Source: Heterobilharzia americana (taxonomy: Eukaryota; Platyhelminthes; Trematoda; Strigeidida; Schistosomatidae). From it: a stretch of DNA of 64,000 nt. A model generated the notes under the pieces. The model did not search any database and was not told where the DNA came from. It saw only the letters and a program-made list of their open reading frames with translations. Shown piece after piece: positions 23,749 to 36,200 of this stretch. The stretch covers positions 16,856,515-16,920,514 of the forward strand of contig OX104131.1 of the NCBI GenBank assembly GCA_944470555.2, written 5' to 3'. The translations under genes were made by a program, and so were the position numbers. The stretch's first letter is position 1. The number at the start of each line of letters is the position of its first letter.

Positions 23749-26700
23749 AAGGTTGGGCGTACGGCTAGCAACCCTACCCCGTAAAACAAATCCAACCGCC
23801 AAAGAAACTCCAAAGCACAAACAAAATATAAAAAATAAAAACAAAATTATTCGTCGCTGGAATCGGAGAGGCGAAATGACGCCGGTTGGTGAAAGCCTTC
23901 AGGAAGCCAATTGGCCGATGTGTCTTCTCTCTCTCTAGATGAAAGTAAACGTAAATATAGGGACATGAATTGTCCACAACATGTTTGAACCTAGCAAGGC
24001 TCTCCAGATTGCAAAAGAGATGAGAAGGTATCGCATTGAAGTGCTTGGAATCCGCGAGAGTCAATAATCTACTCCGATATTCTCGCCCCACGCTACAACC
24101 ACAAGCACTGAATTTTAGACTGAATACCATGATATCCCCAACAGCAGCAAAGGCTTTCATGAGGTGGGAACCAGTCTCCTCCTGCAGGATCATGACAGCA
24201 AGATTCAAATCAAAAAGAAGGAAAGTCACAATCATGCAATACTACGCTATGCACGCAAAAATAATGCAAATCAAGAGAAGAAGGAGGAATTCTACAGACA
24301 ACTGAAATCAGTACCAGACAAGACCTCACCCCAGTTGGCAACATCAAAATCCCAATCGGTGACATGAATCCCAAACTCCAAGCCGACAACACTGGAAGAG
24401 AACTAACCATGGGTCGAGAAGCGCCCGGTGAGGTGATGAACGAGAATGAAGAATTGGTTGCAGAATTCTGTGCATTCAACCATTTCGTGATTGCAGTGAG
24501 ACACTGTGTTCAAGCACAAGGATATCCACAAAGCGAGCGACATGCATTTGATTTCACCTGACACAAGGACACACTACACTGAAAATCACATCGACTTCAT
24601 CTCAATCTCAAGAAAGTGGAGACCCAGTCTACTCGACACAAGATCAGATGAAGAAGAGGAGCAGATGTAGCTTCACACTCACCACTCACTATCTAGTGCA
24701 AGGAACCTTCCAAATCAAGTTGAAAGCCTTCAAAAAACTTGGTGATAAACCAAAGTTCAAGTTCAACACCCAGAACACAAACTGAAGCACGAAACTACAA
24801 GGGACATCTTCACGTCAGTCAGTCAAGTCATCAGGACAAAATGGGAGAGAGACATTGAGCAACATCCCCGAGGAAACCTGCATCGAAGAACATTGGAACT
24901 CTTTGAAAGAGATGTCGGAAGAAACTTGCATAACCGTGTTAGGGAGGGAGAGGAAACAATACGAGGAATGGATCTCTATCGACACATGGAAGCTGATAGA
25001 GGAGGGAGAGGAGGATGGTGAAGCAGAAGATAAACCAGTGCAGTGCAGTGCAGTGCAGTGATGAACGACGAAAAGAGGAACTGAGTCCAACGTATAAAAC
25101 ACTACACTGGACAAGGAAGTGAACAAGAGTGTGTGCAAAGACAAAAGACACTTCTACGACACACTGGCAAGTGAAGCAGAACAAGCTGCAGGTAGGAGAG
25201 ACAGAGACCTGACAACATTATATCAAATAAAAAGTTTACTATCTGGGGAGGGTAGAGATCAACACAGATGAAACCAATGAAAGATGATGGAGGAAATTTA
25301 ATTACCAAAGAAGAGAAACAAAGGAGCTGATGGGCTGACCACTTCAAAAAGCTCTTGAATCGACCACCACCACCTGCAACTCGTCCAGAAATACCACCTG
25401 CAGCCGCAGAACTGCCAGTCAACACAAATCCTCCAACAAAAGTCGAAGTCCTAAGCGTCATAAAGCTACTGAAACGTGAGAAAGCAGCAGGACCTGATGG
25501 AATCCCGCCAGAAGCATTGAGAACAGACGCAGGGACAACAGTGGACATGCTCACACCACTACCGCAGATGGTTTCGAAGGAAGGGAAGGTATCTGCAGAT
25601 TGGAACTAGGTCTCGTCTTATCAAACTCCCGAACAAGGGCGACCTAAGCCTTTGCAAGAACTGGTGAGGAATCACGCTCCTGTCCACCCAAACAAAACAT
25701 TAGGTCGCATCATCCTGGAGAGGCTAAAAAACATGCTCTGCATTCAAAATTACGACCTCGACAGGCTGGCTTCAGGAGGAACAATTCACGTGCCGATCAA
25801 ATTGCAACGCCACTCTATGCATCATCACAGAACAGAGTATAGAATGGCAGTCAACCCTCTACCTCACCTTCATCGACTTTGAAAAGGCCTTTGACAGCGT
25901 CGACAGAGAAGTAATTTGACAGGCAGCTGCTTCAACACTACCGAATACCACAAACCTTTATCAATCTCATTCAACAACTATATGAAGACGCTACATGCCA
26001 GGTGATCCACAATGGGAAGCTCAGTGATGCTTTTGAAGTGAAGACAGGAGTAAGACAAGGCTGCCACCTACTATCGCCCATGATCTTCCTGATTGTGGTC
26101 GACTGGATCATGCAACAAAACAGTGAGAAGCGAGAAGAGGGGGATACGCTGGCTGCACCGATGAAAAGACCTGAGAAGAAAATTTGGATTGCGCCGCCGA
26201 TGATGATTTATGTCTAATTTTATATGTCACACAAACTCAAAGATCTACGGGTGAAGACTAACAATTTGGCAGAAGAGGCGAGGGAGGGCAGTGAATTCGG
26301 GATTTCAATTGTACGTAGAGAAGAGAGAGGTGGTGAAGACACCTAAGCAGCAGCAGCACCAACAACAACAAGCACCACTCACCATCGACGGGATAGATCT
26401 AAATGAAGTTGTCTCTTTCACCTACATAGGCAAGGCAGCACTGTTTCAACTACAGGCGGCGGTGAGATACATGAGGACGTCGAAACCAGGATCGGAAAAG
26501 CGAGACAGGATCTCATTAATCTGAAATCAGTGTGAATATCTGCATTGCACTTAACATAAAGCGTGAACAATATGTGGATTTTCAACACTAATGTCAGTCA
26601 AGTCAGTGCTTCTACATGGTCCATTCAGAAACCTGGTGCGTCACGAAAAGCATTTCCAAGATACTACAGACATACATGAATAGCTGCTGCCTACGCTCAC

Positions 26701-27090
26701 TCGATACTGAATATGAGATGGCTAGAATAATAAGAGTAAGAAACAATGAACTCTGGTCGGCAATGAATCAGCCAAGAACCTATCGCCCAACAAATATGCA
26801 GCAGAGGAAAATAGAGATGGATTGGGCATACACGGAGACAACTAATTGGGGACATCATGCGTCAGGCCAGGCCGTCGAGTGGACCCCAGTGGGGAAACGT
26901 TGAGTTGGGTGTGGGAGTGTGACATGGAGGAGATCGTGTGAGGAAGAAATGAAAGCTTGTGGGCAATCGTGGAGCCAGATTAAAAAGACTACAAAGAAGA
27001 GAGTGAAATGGCGACGTGTTACTGAAGCTGTATGTCCCACTAGGAACCCAAAGGACAAATAAAATAATAAAAGTAATATATATATGTATA
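23746..27090 (+). mobile_element. RTE-type LINE, nearly full length, degraded
   Basis: It begins directly after a TA array with the family's 5' end (gttgggcgtacggctagc) and ends in an AT-rich tail after the C-terminal region. Fragments in order: endonuclease remnants (24000-24300), a linker (24360-25060), reverse transcriptase ([18 protein letters not shown] near 25490; [20 protein letters not shown] near 26000-26060) and the C-terminal part (SETWCVTKSISK near 26620). Stops and frameshifts break it throughout, so it is inactive. It lies in the spacer between the two convergent genes. Confidence 0.85.
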
Positions 27091-27720
27091 TCGTAGGTGG
27101 CAATGCGTTCATTCTAAAGCGTACAAAATACCATCACACCTGTTGCTGAACTAGTTGACTAGAGCTACAGATTTTTGTGTTGATTGAATTAACCACTGTT
27201 ATCTGAATTACGCACACTTCTCTGTTCGTCTTTCCTTCAGAAGAAACGACAAATTAACAACAGCTGGTCGTTACATTTCATTACTGTTATCACTAACAAT
27301 ACTTTAATGAAAATATTGTACGCGAATTAAATATGTTGAAATACTTCATGCGACGAAGGAAACGAAATGCACTCACCTACAATGTGCATATCCGTGCAGT
27401 AGGCAATGAGCCACACATATTGTGTGAAGGATAGTGATACTAACTGGTTGTCCTAACCTCGTTAGGTGGAACGCAGCTCGAACCCATGATCCCAACTATA
27501 TCACACACATTGTCTGGATTGGAATAAGTATTACTATTACTTATTGTTGACGTGCGCGGATAATGTGTCAAATCGCAACAATCCTTGATGTTATAGCTTG
27601 TGGATTGGATCGGATCGATCGGCCAATATTAGCATATATGTCGGTGTTTTCAAATTTGATATTAATGATGTATAGTAGGTAGCAATGAAATCCAGGACGC
27701 GTGTTTCGTTACATCGTACT

Positions 27721-27874
27721 AGGAGTGGCGCTCGTGCCTCAGTGGGAAGCGATTGATCCTAGCCTCGAGCTTTAGTGGGGACAACATCACTCCTCGAGAG
27801 GCAGGTACGTCCAGCACACGAGTCCTAAACATGAAGAAACGCGCGTCCTGAATCCCACTGCTCTAGCCACTATC
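27721..27874 (+). mobile_element. Hammerhead SINE, core mutated
   Basis: Same family; the core CTGACGA is changed to CACACGA. A short reverse-orientation tail of another copy lies at 27672-27720. Confidence 0.6.
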
Positions 27875-28264
27875 CATCACTGAAATCTCGATAACTTATC
27901 TCTGCAAAGTTCCAGTCACAGGTTGTTTGTAATCTGTAGGTTGACAAAAGTTGTGAATGTTGACCAATGCTCCCAATAATAACACAAAAATCCGTAGTGT
28001 ATATTTTGTGAATTGTACAATAAGCTAGCCAATGAATTCCATGTATTCGATAAATGATACGATTCACACCGTGAGACTCATTAAAAAACATGCTCGTTCC
28101 CGTAATAGGTGAAAGATGTTTTCCACTGTGGAGTTGTGATCTGAAATGAAACAGATTTTGAAATTCATCTTAGTTTTCCGCAATATGTTAATCATCACTT
28201 TCTCCTACTCCCCCACTACACCATTTAACTGAACAAATAAATATTACTTAGAAGTAGTATTCAT

Positions 28265-28430
28265 CATAGACTGACATCAGTTGGGGAACCATTGAAAATC
28301 TGGGAGCACTGGACAGCTATTTCGTCCTAGTATGGGACTCAGCAGTACGCACCCACGACCCTGCTAGAGATCGAACTCAGGACCTTTAGGTTTCACGGCG
28401 AACGCGTTAACCATTCAGTCCATGATGAAT
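28265..28430 (-). mobile_element. Second SINE family, reverse, ribozyme with deletion
   Basis: The reverse strand reads ctgctgagtcccatac where the intact copy has three extra bases, so the core CTGANGA is broken. The head is at 28360-28425. Confidence 0.65.
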
Positions 28431-28651
28431 ACTACTTCTAAATTAAAAATTTCCATTCATGTCAAAAAAAAATAAACATTATATTTCAAAAATAAGAATA
28501 TATTACTGAAAGCAATGTCTGAATGAACATTTTTTAACTAGTAACAGCATCAATAGGAGTGGATGAATATTTCAAATCGATAATAATGATAATGATGTTC
28601 ATTAGTCAGTAAATGAGAACAACAAAACAGTAAATAGATCCATCTATGTAT

Positions 28652-28682
28652 AAATGTGTGTGTGTGTGTGTATGTGTGGGTG
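28652..28682. repeat. TG-rich short array
   Basis: gtgtgtgtgtgtatgtgtgg in the presumed 3' flank of PFK. Confidence 0.7.
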
Positions 28683-28737
28683 TATGCATAAACAATGAAC
28701 CAAAAACAATTTGGATCAGGGATCAAGATACGTAAGA

Positions 28738-28743
28738 TTTATT
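28738..28743 (-). promoter_or_regulatory. Possible PFK polyadenylation signal
   Basis: AATAAA on the - strand, about 387 bases downstream of the PFK stop. The hexamer is common in AT-rich DNA, so this is weak support. Confidence 0.3.
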
Positions 28744-29129
28744 TAAAAGTGATATATGAGGTACAAGAGGTTGAAAGCTAACTGGAGGAATAATAAACAG
28801 TAGTTGATTAATCAAAATCTAATAAAAATAATATAAGTGATTGAATTAGTAGTTTTCAAGTTATCTTGTCATCATCATGCAGGTCAAGCAAAGAAAAAAA
28901 AATATAAAGAAAATATTATACTACTCGTAAACAGACTAAAATTAGTGATAGCAATGACATAGATTCATCAACTACATAGGAAAGAAAAATCTGAAAAGTA
29001 GCTGAATATTCCTAACTGAATATTTAAGTGAACACGATTAATAAGGTGATGGGTAGGTAAGTCATCGCCATTATTATCAATACTACTAATATCTCATTAA
29101 GAAAAAACTTGAACAATCAACAGTTATGA

Positions 29130-29247
29130 TTATTTTCTATCAGTCCCAGCCATTATACTCTCTGATTCATATAAGCTATCATGTTTAGCCATAATGCGCA
29201 TTAAAGGACGAAGACTAAGCCACCATTCCTCTCTGGGTAAACGATGC
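29130..29247 (-). CDS. PFK: PFK last exon and TAA stop
   Basis: The acceptor AG is at 29249-29248 after a pyrimidine tract. It encodes [20 protein letters not shown], then [18 protein letters not shown] and the stop TAA at 29132-29130. HR.P.E.WW..LRP is the conserved PFK C-terminus. A possible polyadenylation signal AATAAA (reverse strand) is at 28743-28738. Confidence 0.92.
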
Positions 29248-32200
29248 CTGTAAAGGGAAAGAGAAATTTTGAAAAACTTATAGAACACCTTATAATTATG
29301 GATAAACATTTTATACTAAACAAAATATGATAATAAAAAGCTATAAATGATACACTATCTAGTCATGAGATGTAAGTAACTCATGAGATCTCCAAGTTTC
29401 CTATGTTCATTGAAGTCTTTAGATCAAGTTTATTAGAAATATCTCTCATTGAATATAGGATTCTGTAATCACACTCTACCGATAAATGTTATCAAGCATC
29501 AAATATAAGTTAAATGGAGTTTACTATCAGTTGACTTCTCATACAAATTGACAGTGAACTATAGAGTGTTGTATCAATTAACCTAATGATCATATTACAA
29601 AGAAGATAGGTGTAAACAATCTAAAAAAATATAGGCTATCAGTTGAGAATTGGATAGATTACTGATTAATTTTCTGATTTTAGCATTTATAAGTGAAGAT
29701 TTCAATCTTTACATGAACATCCATTTCTTTAGATTTGAAATTATGTTATGTTTATGACTATAAAACAGTATAAAAAGTAGATTAGGTAAAAGTTTCTACT
29801 GACTTTGATATGATTATTTTTTATACTATTATTAAAGCTGAAAAGTTTTCAACTTATTTCACCTTATCTAAAAGTTAAACATCTTTAAGTTAAGCTTATG
29901 ACTGAATGTTAAGAAATTTATCCTAATACTAGAAATACCATAAAACTACTAGCTATATAAATTTCTAAATCCTAACATTTAATTCCATTTAAATCAACAA
30001 TTCCAGCCAGTTAAATCGTACAAAAGTCAAAGAGAAACTCTCTTCTTTAGCATTAGTATCTAATTTCAATTTATTTCTTTAAAACTTTAACTGTGTTAGC
30101 CGCTTACAAATATCTACGAAAATTATTGTGAAGATTTTTCACTTTTTGTATATCTAAGAAGAGTTTTACTCAATATTATCTAAATTATGAAAAATAAAAA
30201 TTTTTAAAGATTTCATTTCCCCCAAAAAAAAAAATTAGCAAATAACAAATTTGCTACCAATGAATCACTTCAAGGACAATATGATTTTTCAATTCAATCC
30301 TATGATACTACTCATCATTATAAATGAGTCTGTGAATTCAACACTACAGTTATGTAGATTAATGAGCTAAACTGATCAAGAATGTTAGTTAACTGACACT
30401 AGATATATTTTCCTCAGAAAATTATAATATCATCCTATAAGGAGGGTAACCTCAGAAACTTCACGTAGAATCCTCAACAAAGCTGGAATTAGTATGGCAT
30501 TTAAACCTATAAACTTACTCAGAGATAAACTTTGTCGGCTGGCTTAAGGATCCGATAGAACCAATTAAGCAAAATAATATAATCTATCAAATTCCATGTA
30601 ATGACTGTGAAGTCAAGTATATAGGTCAAACTAGTCGGTCGGGGTCAGTTAGAATAGCCGAACATAGGAATTTAGCTAAACATAGAATAATAGACCTAAA
30701 TAAGATCAATAATCTAGAAAAAAAACTCGGCTATTGCTATGCATGCACCACACAATAGGGTGGGATAAAACCAATGTACTCAAGTCCAATATAATTAGGT
30801 GGAGAGAGAGATTCATTACTGAATCTTTGTTCATTGAATCAACAGGCAACGCATGCAATAGGAATGACGCAACATCTATACCAGAGATATGAAAAATTTT
30901 GCTACTAATAAAAACAACTCATATAAGGTGACGTAACTACAAAACTCGAATATCGAAAGTAGTGTGATTACATTGATGTGATTATGAACAATAATTTATG
31001 CTCGAAACCACATCAAGTAAATAATACTAGATCACTGAGTCTTGGTTGTATTCTGTTCTCTGAGCTGCGTTGTTTAATTGTGAAGCTTTCATCGCCTTGC
31101 TAAACGACATCACCAGCACTAACTTCAGTATGAAGTGAGTTGTCAATATTTCTCCGTGAGTGATTTAGTGGCTTGCTCTGATGATATGGTCTGTGATCGG
31201 CTGTTTCCTTCGATTGTTGTGTCATCGACTGTATAGACTTTCCTATTGGCTATTCCTCTGCTTGACCTCTGACGTTTCTGTCGTTTATCATTTTCCTTAT
31301 TGGTTGATAGATCGGGTCTATGTGTATACATCTGTTGATTGCTGACTGACCTGAATGCCAAGCTTCTAGGAATTCTCTGACATTCTTTGTGTTTCCTCAG
31401 TCCAAAATTTCTACATTGTCAAAATTAAATTCATGTCCATGATTATCCACGTGCATTGAAATGAGTGATGAAATGTCTTGGCGTTCAATACCCAATTGGT
31501 GCTCATGTAGACAAAGGCGAAGAGAGCGGCTACTTTGTGCAATATAGTGTTGACTACAGTTATTGCGGTTGCTTTTTATGAATGATATTCGGTTTGTCTT
31601 CTTTGGTTGTTGCATCCTTTGGTCTCCATAATAGTGTTTGGAGGGAATTTGTTGGTTTATGAGTCACACCAATTCCAAGTGGTCTCAGCAATCTTGTTGT
31701 GATTTCTGATATATTCTCTATGTATGGTAGGATGATGCGTTTGTTGATTTCTGTCAATGACTTTGTAGTTGGTGATGCACGGGATAGGCATCTTCTGATA
31801 AAGTTTCGTCGGTAGCTGTTCTTCTTTAGGGTGGACATCAGGTAATTTTTTTCCTTTCTCCGTGAAGTTGTTGTGCTGCAGTGTGTTCTCGCCCTTTTGG
31901 ATAGAGTCTGCACGCAACCGATTTTGTGTGTCGTTGGGTTGTTGCTATTGTAGTTGAAGATTTGATCAGTGTGTAGTGGCTTCCTGTACACTTGGGTTTC
32001 CAGCTGATGATATCGTCTAGCAAAACGATGAAAGCTTCACGATTAAACAACCCAGCTCAGAGAACAGAATACAACCAAGACCACCCACCTGAGCTTCAAA
32101 TATTCTCCATTACTAGATCATTGTGTGTTGTTATAAACCAAATAAACAAATCTAATATGGAATTAAATTCTGCCACAGTGCCCAAGTCTTACACTTATAT

Positions 32201-33128
32201 TAATTAGTTATTTTCCTAATAAAAGCCAAACTAACTTCTTCTTCTTCATTAGGAATTTGAAATGTGCACATCAGAAGTTTCAGAATAAACATTACTTGCT
32301 GATGACTTTAGAGGATAGCTGAGCTGATTCCTGAATTGATAGAAGTAGAAAAGTGTGAACTCAATGACTGAATGGTAAAGTGCTTTTTATAAGAATTCGA
32401 CGGCCTCCAGACATCATCCATCTTGGGGTCGGTCACCAGCGTATACTGGTGAGAAGTCCCGTAACAAGAAAAATACAAATATTACACAAATTCATCAAAA
32501 AATTAATAGTTTTAAGTCAAAAACTACCAACTATGTGAAAGATCCTTAGTTAACATAGAAATATTATACTATTTTTGTAGAAAGACATTTACTTGAAATC
32601 TGTATGGTCTTTCAATTCCATAATATTAGAATACATTGTCTGCCGACGTACTATACCAATCAGTGTGCAACACAAATGTCCAGGTGTGTAAACAGTACCT
32701 GGTACAAAAAATGAAAAAAAGATAGGAAATTTGAAAAATATTTTTTACAGTCAACAGAAAATAAAAATGAAGTTCATGGTTTATCGTTCACGTTACATAA
32801 CCTATTGCTTAGCATATCATCAGAAGAAGGAAAATTACAAAACTCATTTGTTCATGATCAATTGTAGCATTGTTGTTTTACTGACTGTAAAAAATATTCT
32901 ACTTAAAACTGATTGAATATTATTATTGTATAATTGGGTTCGGCAGTTTCTCTTCATATATTGAATTCTTACTCAGTTCTTTTATATTATACTTCAGTTG
33001 ACACTTTTTATGTCTTTACAGTGACTTGATTGAGCCTTCAGATTCTTTCCTTAATAGTCTCTCAGTTTTCTCCGTAAATAGAAAAGGCGGTAATAGAAAA
33101 GGTGTATTTACAGCGTCAACGGTAACGT

Positions 33129-33200
<72 letters not shown>

Positions 33201-36200
33201 TACAAGGCTTATACATACTACAATGATCTAGGCTATTTCCAGGCCTATTAGGTTTAAATCTCATCAACCAACCAGGTACTTACACATTGGTTCACTTGTT
33301 CTTTCCCCAAAACATTAAAGCAAAGCGATTGTTTGAAAAAGGCTTTTGGCATTTGCGGCTATTTATGAAGATTTTATCAATCTTTCTGAACACTATAACA
33401 AATTCCGTACGATTCATTCAATGAAATCAATAACCGTGCAATACTCCATTTTCTCCGCATAAAATCGGTCGTTTCATTTTCATGAATTATGGTGCATTAC
33501 GAACATCAATATGTATGACTTTTACAGTGGATGAATACAAGGATAGTGAATAATCACTCTGTCTTTAGTTGTATATTGGAAGGGCTGGAAAGACTTATAG
33601 TCAGAAGGTTACGAGAAGTAACTTCTGGTGCGTTCAGGTCATTCAATGACTCTTGTATCGTGGGTTAAGCGTGGTAAATGCAGTGATATTTAGGTAGCGA
33701 AGCGTGGAGAAAGCCAGAATCACATAATAGTCAGTGTCAAAGTCAGTGACTCTAAACGCCACCCTAACAAATAATAAATTAATCATTTAGGGTCCTGTAT
33801 TTCGCCCACATAAGTAGTATCTATATGGAGTACAGATATTGAGTTGCATACACAACACCGTTAGTGCTGGAAGAAAAGTAATGATGGCCAGGTTGAGAGA
33901 TAGCGGTAATCTGTAAATTCAGTGATCATTTGATCGGTTTCATCAATGTTTTCGGAAGCATGAGCCAACTGTTTGTTTTCGGAATAGACAGTCAAAGATC
34001 TAGACAGTGTATTGGATAGTCAGACGGTATGAAGCGAATTTATTCATTTTAACTTCGTGAAAACACTGGACAACATTTCATGTCTATGACTACTGCGATT
34101 TGTTTTAAATGATTGGTCGTTTACATTCTTTGACTTTCATCTGTAATTTATAGAAACTATAAAGGATTCTAATCCATACCACCTGAAGTATGGAACCATG
34201 AATTTCTGTTGTCTTATAGAAAGAATCCATTTAGCAAGCGAACAGTTTTATGTCCAAACCAAACTAACAGTGAAAAAACTAGTAAATCGGTTCCACTTTC
34301 TGATTTCACCACAACGAACGTTTGTTTAGTCTTATTTCATAAACTGTACAGTATTGAAGTACATAATTATTACAACGCAGGTCATTCTTATCAAAAAATG
34401 ATTTCAACAGTGACAATTTTTAGTATTCTTAAATCAAATTGTATTTAACGCACTCAATAAGATCCTGAAGTATGATAAATGCTAGTCTCACTGAGACGAG
34501 AATACCGTTGGAATCTATCAATAAATGTACACAAAATGAACAATAAGTGAACTTATACTAAAGGTTTTTACATCATTACAAGATTCATCATGGTTCTAAA
34601 ACATTCACACAAAACAGTTATAGTGAATGGAATAGCGTAAAACTGCAGAACATTGAGTTGTGAGGAAATTTCTAACACAGAAAGTATGCAATGAGAGTGA
34701 ATATCACATATTCTTGCTTGATTATGTAAAGAAGACCGAATTCATATTTGGACTAGATAAGATTCAATTAGCGATTTTATCCTAAATTCTGTTATTTTGA
34801 ATATCAAATTAATCCAGTGAACGTAAATGTAAAATTTACAAACTTGTTTTTACAAGTAAATCATTCAACGGCGAACTCGCTAAATGCTAAACAACCTTAT
34901 TTCACTCTGATACTAATGATGCATAGTAGAATCTAGGATAAGCGTTTCGTCCTGTTTGGGATCCGTCGGTTGGATATGTCTGGCTACCAGCGGGTGATGT
35001 AATTCATACCAAGACCCGAACCTGCGGCTGGCTGTTTCATACCCCAGAGCGTAATCCAGTCGACCACTGAGTCACAATAGCCACCTTTTGTGCGATGGGT
35101 TACTTTTCTTCGTCAATGAGATCGGATGGGAAGCTGGTACATCCAACTGACTAGTCCCATATAGGACGAAACGTGCGTCCCGGATTCTACCGCTCAGGAA
35201 CCCATATGATAATTGAAACCAAACAGTTCGTTTCACTCAGTGACGGGAGATTTCAAGCAATAACATAAAAACATAGCTGAATATTTGTGAACAATGCACA
35301 AACAGTACTACAAACAGCTTGTTGACTGAGCCACATCGGAAAACTTAAAAAAAATCCTAAGGAAATGCGAAAAACTGATTATAATTAAACCAGATAAGCA
35401 ACGAGGTGTGTAGTGTTAGTGGACAAAAGGAGTATAAATTAGCAAATGAACTCCCTCCTGAACTAAATAAAGTTCCAAAATCTTTTCATCCTGAGTTCAA
35501 ATAATAAGGCTGAGAAAAACTTGAGGAACATTCTCAAATAACTAAGGTAAAGGGCTATAATCGTGACAACTGTATACGATGGACTTAAGCTCACAGGGTG
35601 TTGTAACACCACGGTTAATCTGAAATACTATTATGGATGTACTGAACTTCATTCCTAAGATATAAAACGTGAACATGAACGAGATATCTCATCGTTATAA
35701 ACACACGGACCATAGTTGTTACAAATGTCCTGGAAGAAGTTGAGCGCCGAGTCTAATTTAATCAGTATAAGAATATGTTTTAATATAATTCTGATGTGTT
35801 TAGAAAATCACTCTGAGATTATATTGAAGTATACTATCATAATGATTTCATTTTCATCCATCAATATACCACTCGTTGAAACCATGGAGTTAGTTTACTA
35901 GAAGACATGGGAAACACTGAGAATTCTAGACTATAGTCTCAAAGAGTTGCTTTTTAGATGCACCAAAGATGTAAATCTTCCCCTCAATTATGCATCTGAT
36001 ATAGGTTCACCTTTAGGCTCGATATTAGCTGATTTCTTCTTACCAAACTAGAAAAAGATGTCGTCGACATACTAATGACGCATTTGTTGTCTTTGATTAC
36101 TGTCGATAAAAAAGAATTGTTAACAAAATGTAGTGACGTACAACCTTTTCTCACCTTCACTTGAGAAGAACAGCACAACAATACCTTGCATTTTTTAAAT

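Noticed and set aside
23559..23844. Frames with long Ile-Tyr repeats (also at 33016 and 55715)
   Set aside because: They are translations of TA arrays.
34209..34448. 79-codon + strand frame
   Set aside because: No recognisable family and no supporting context inside a PFK intron.
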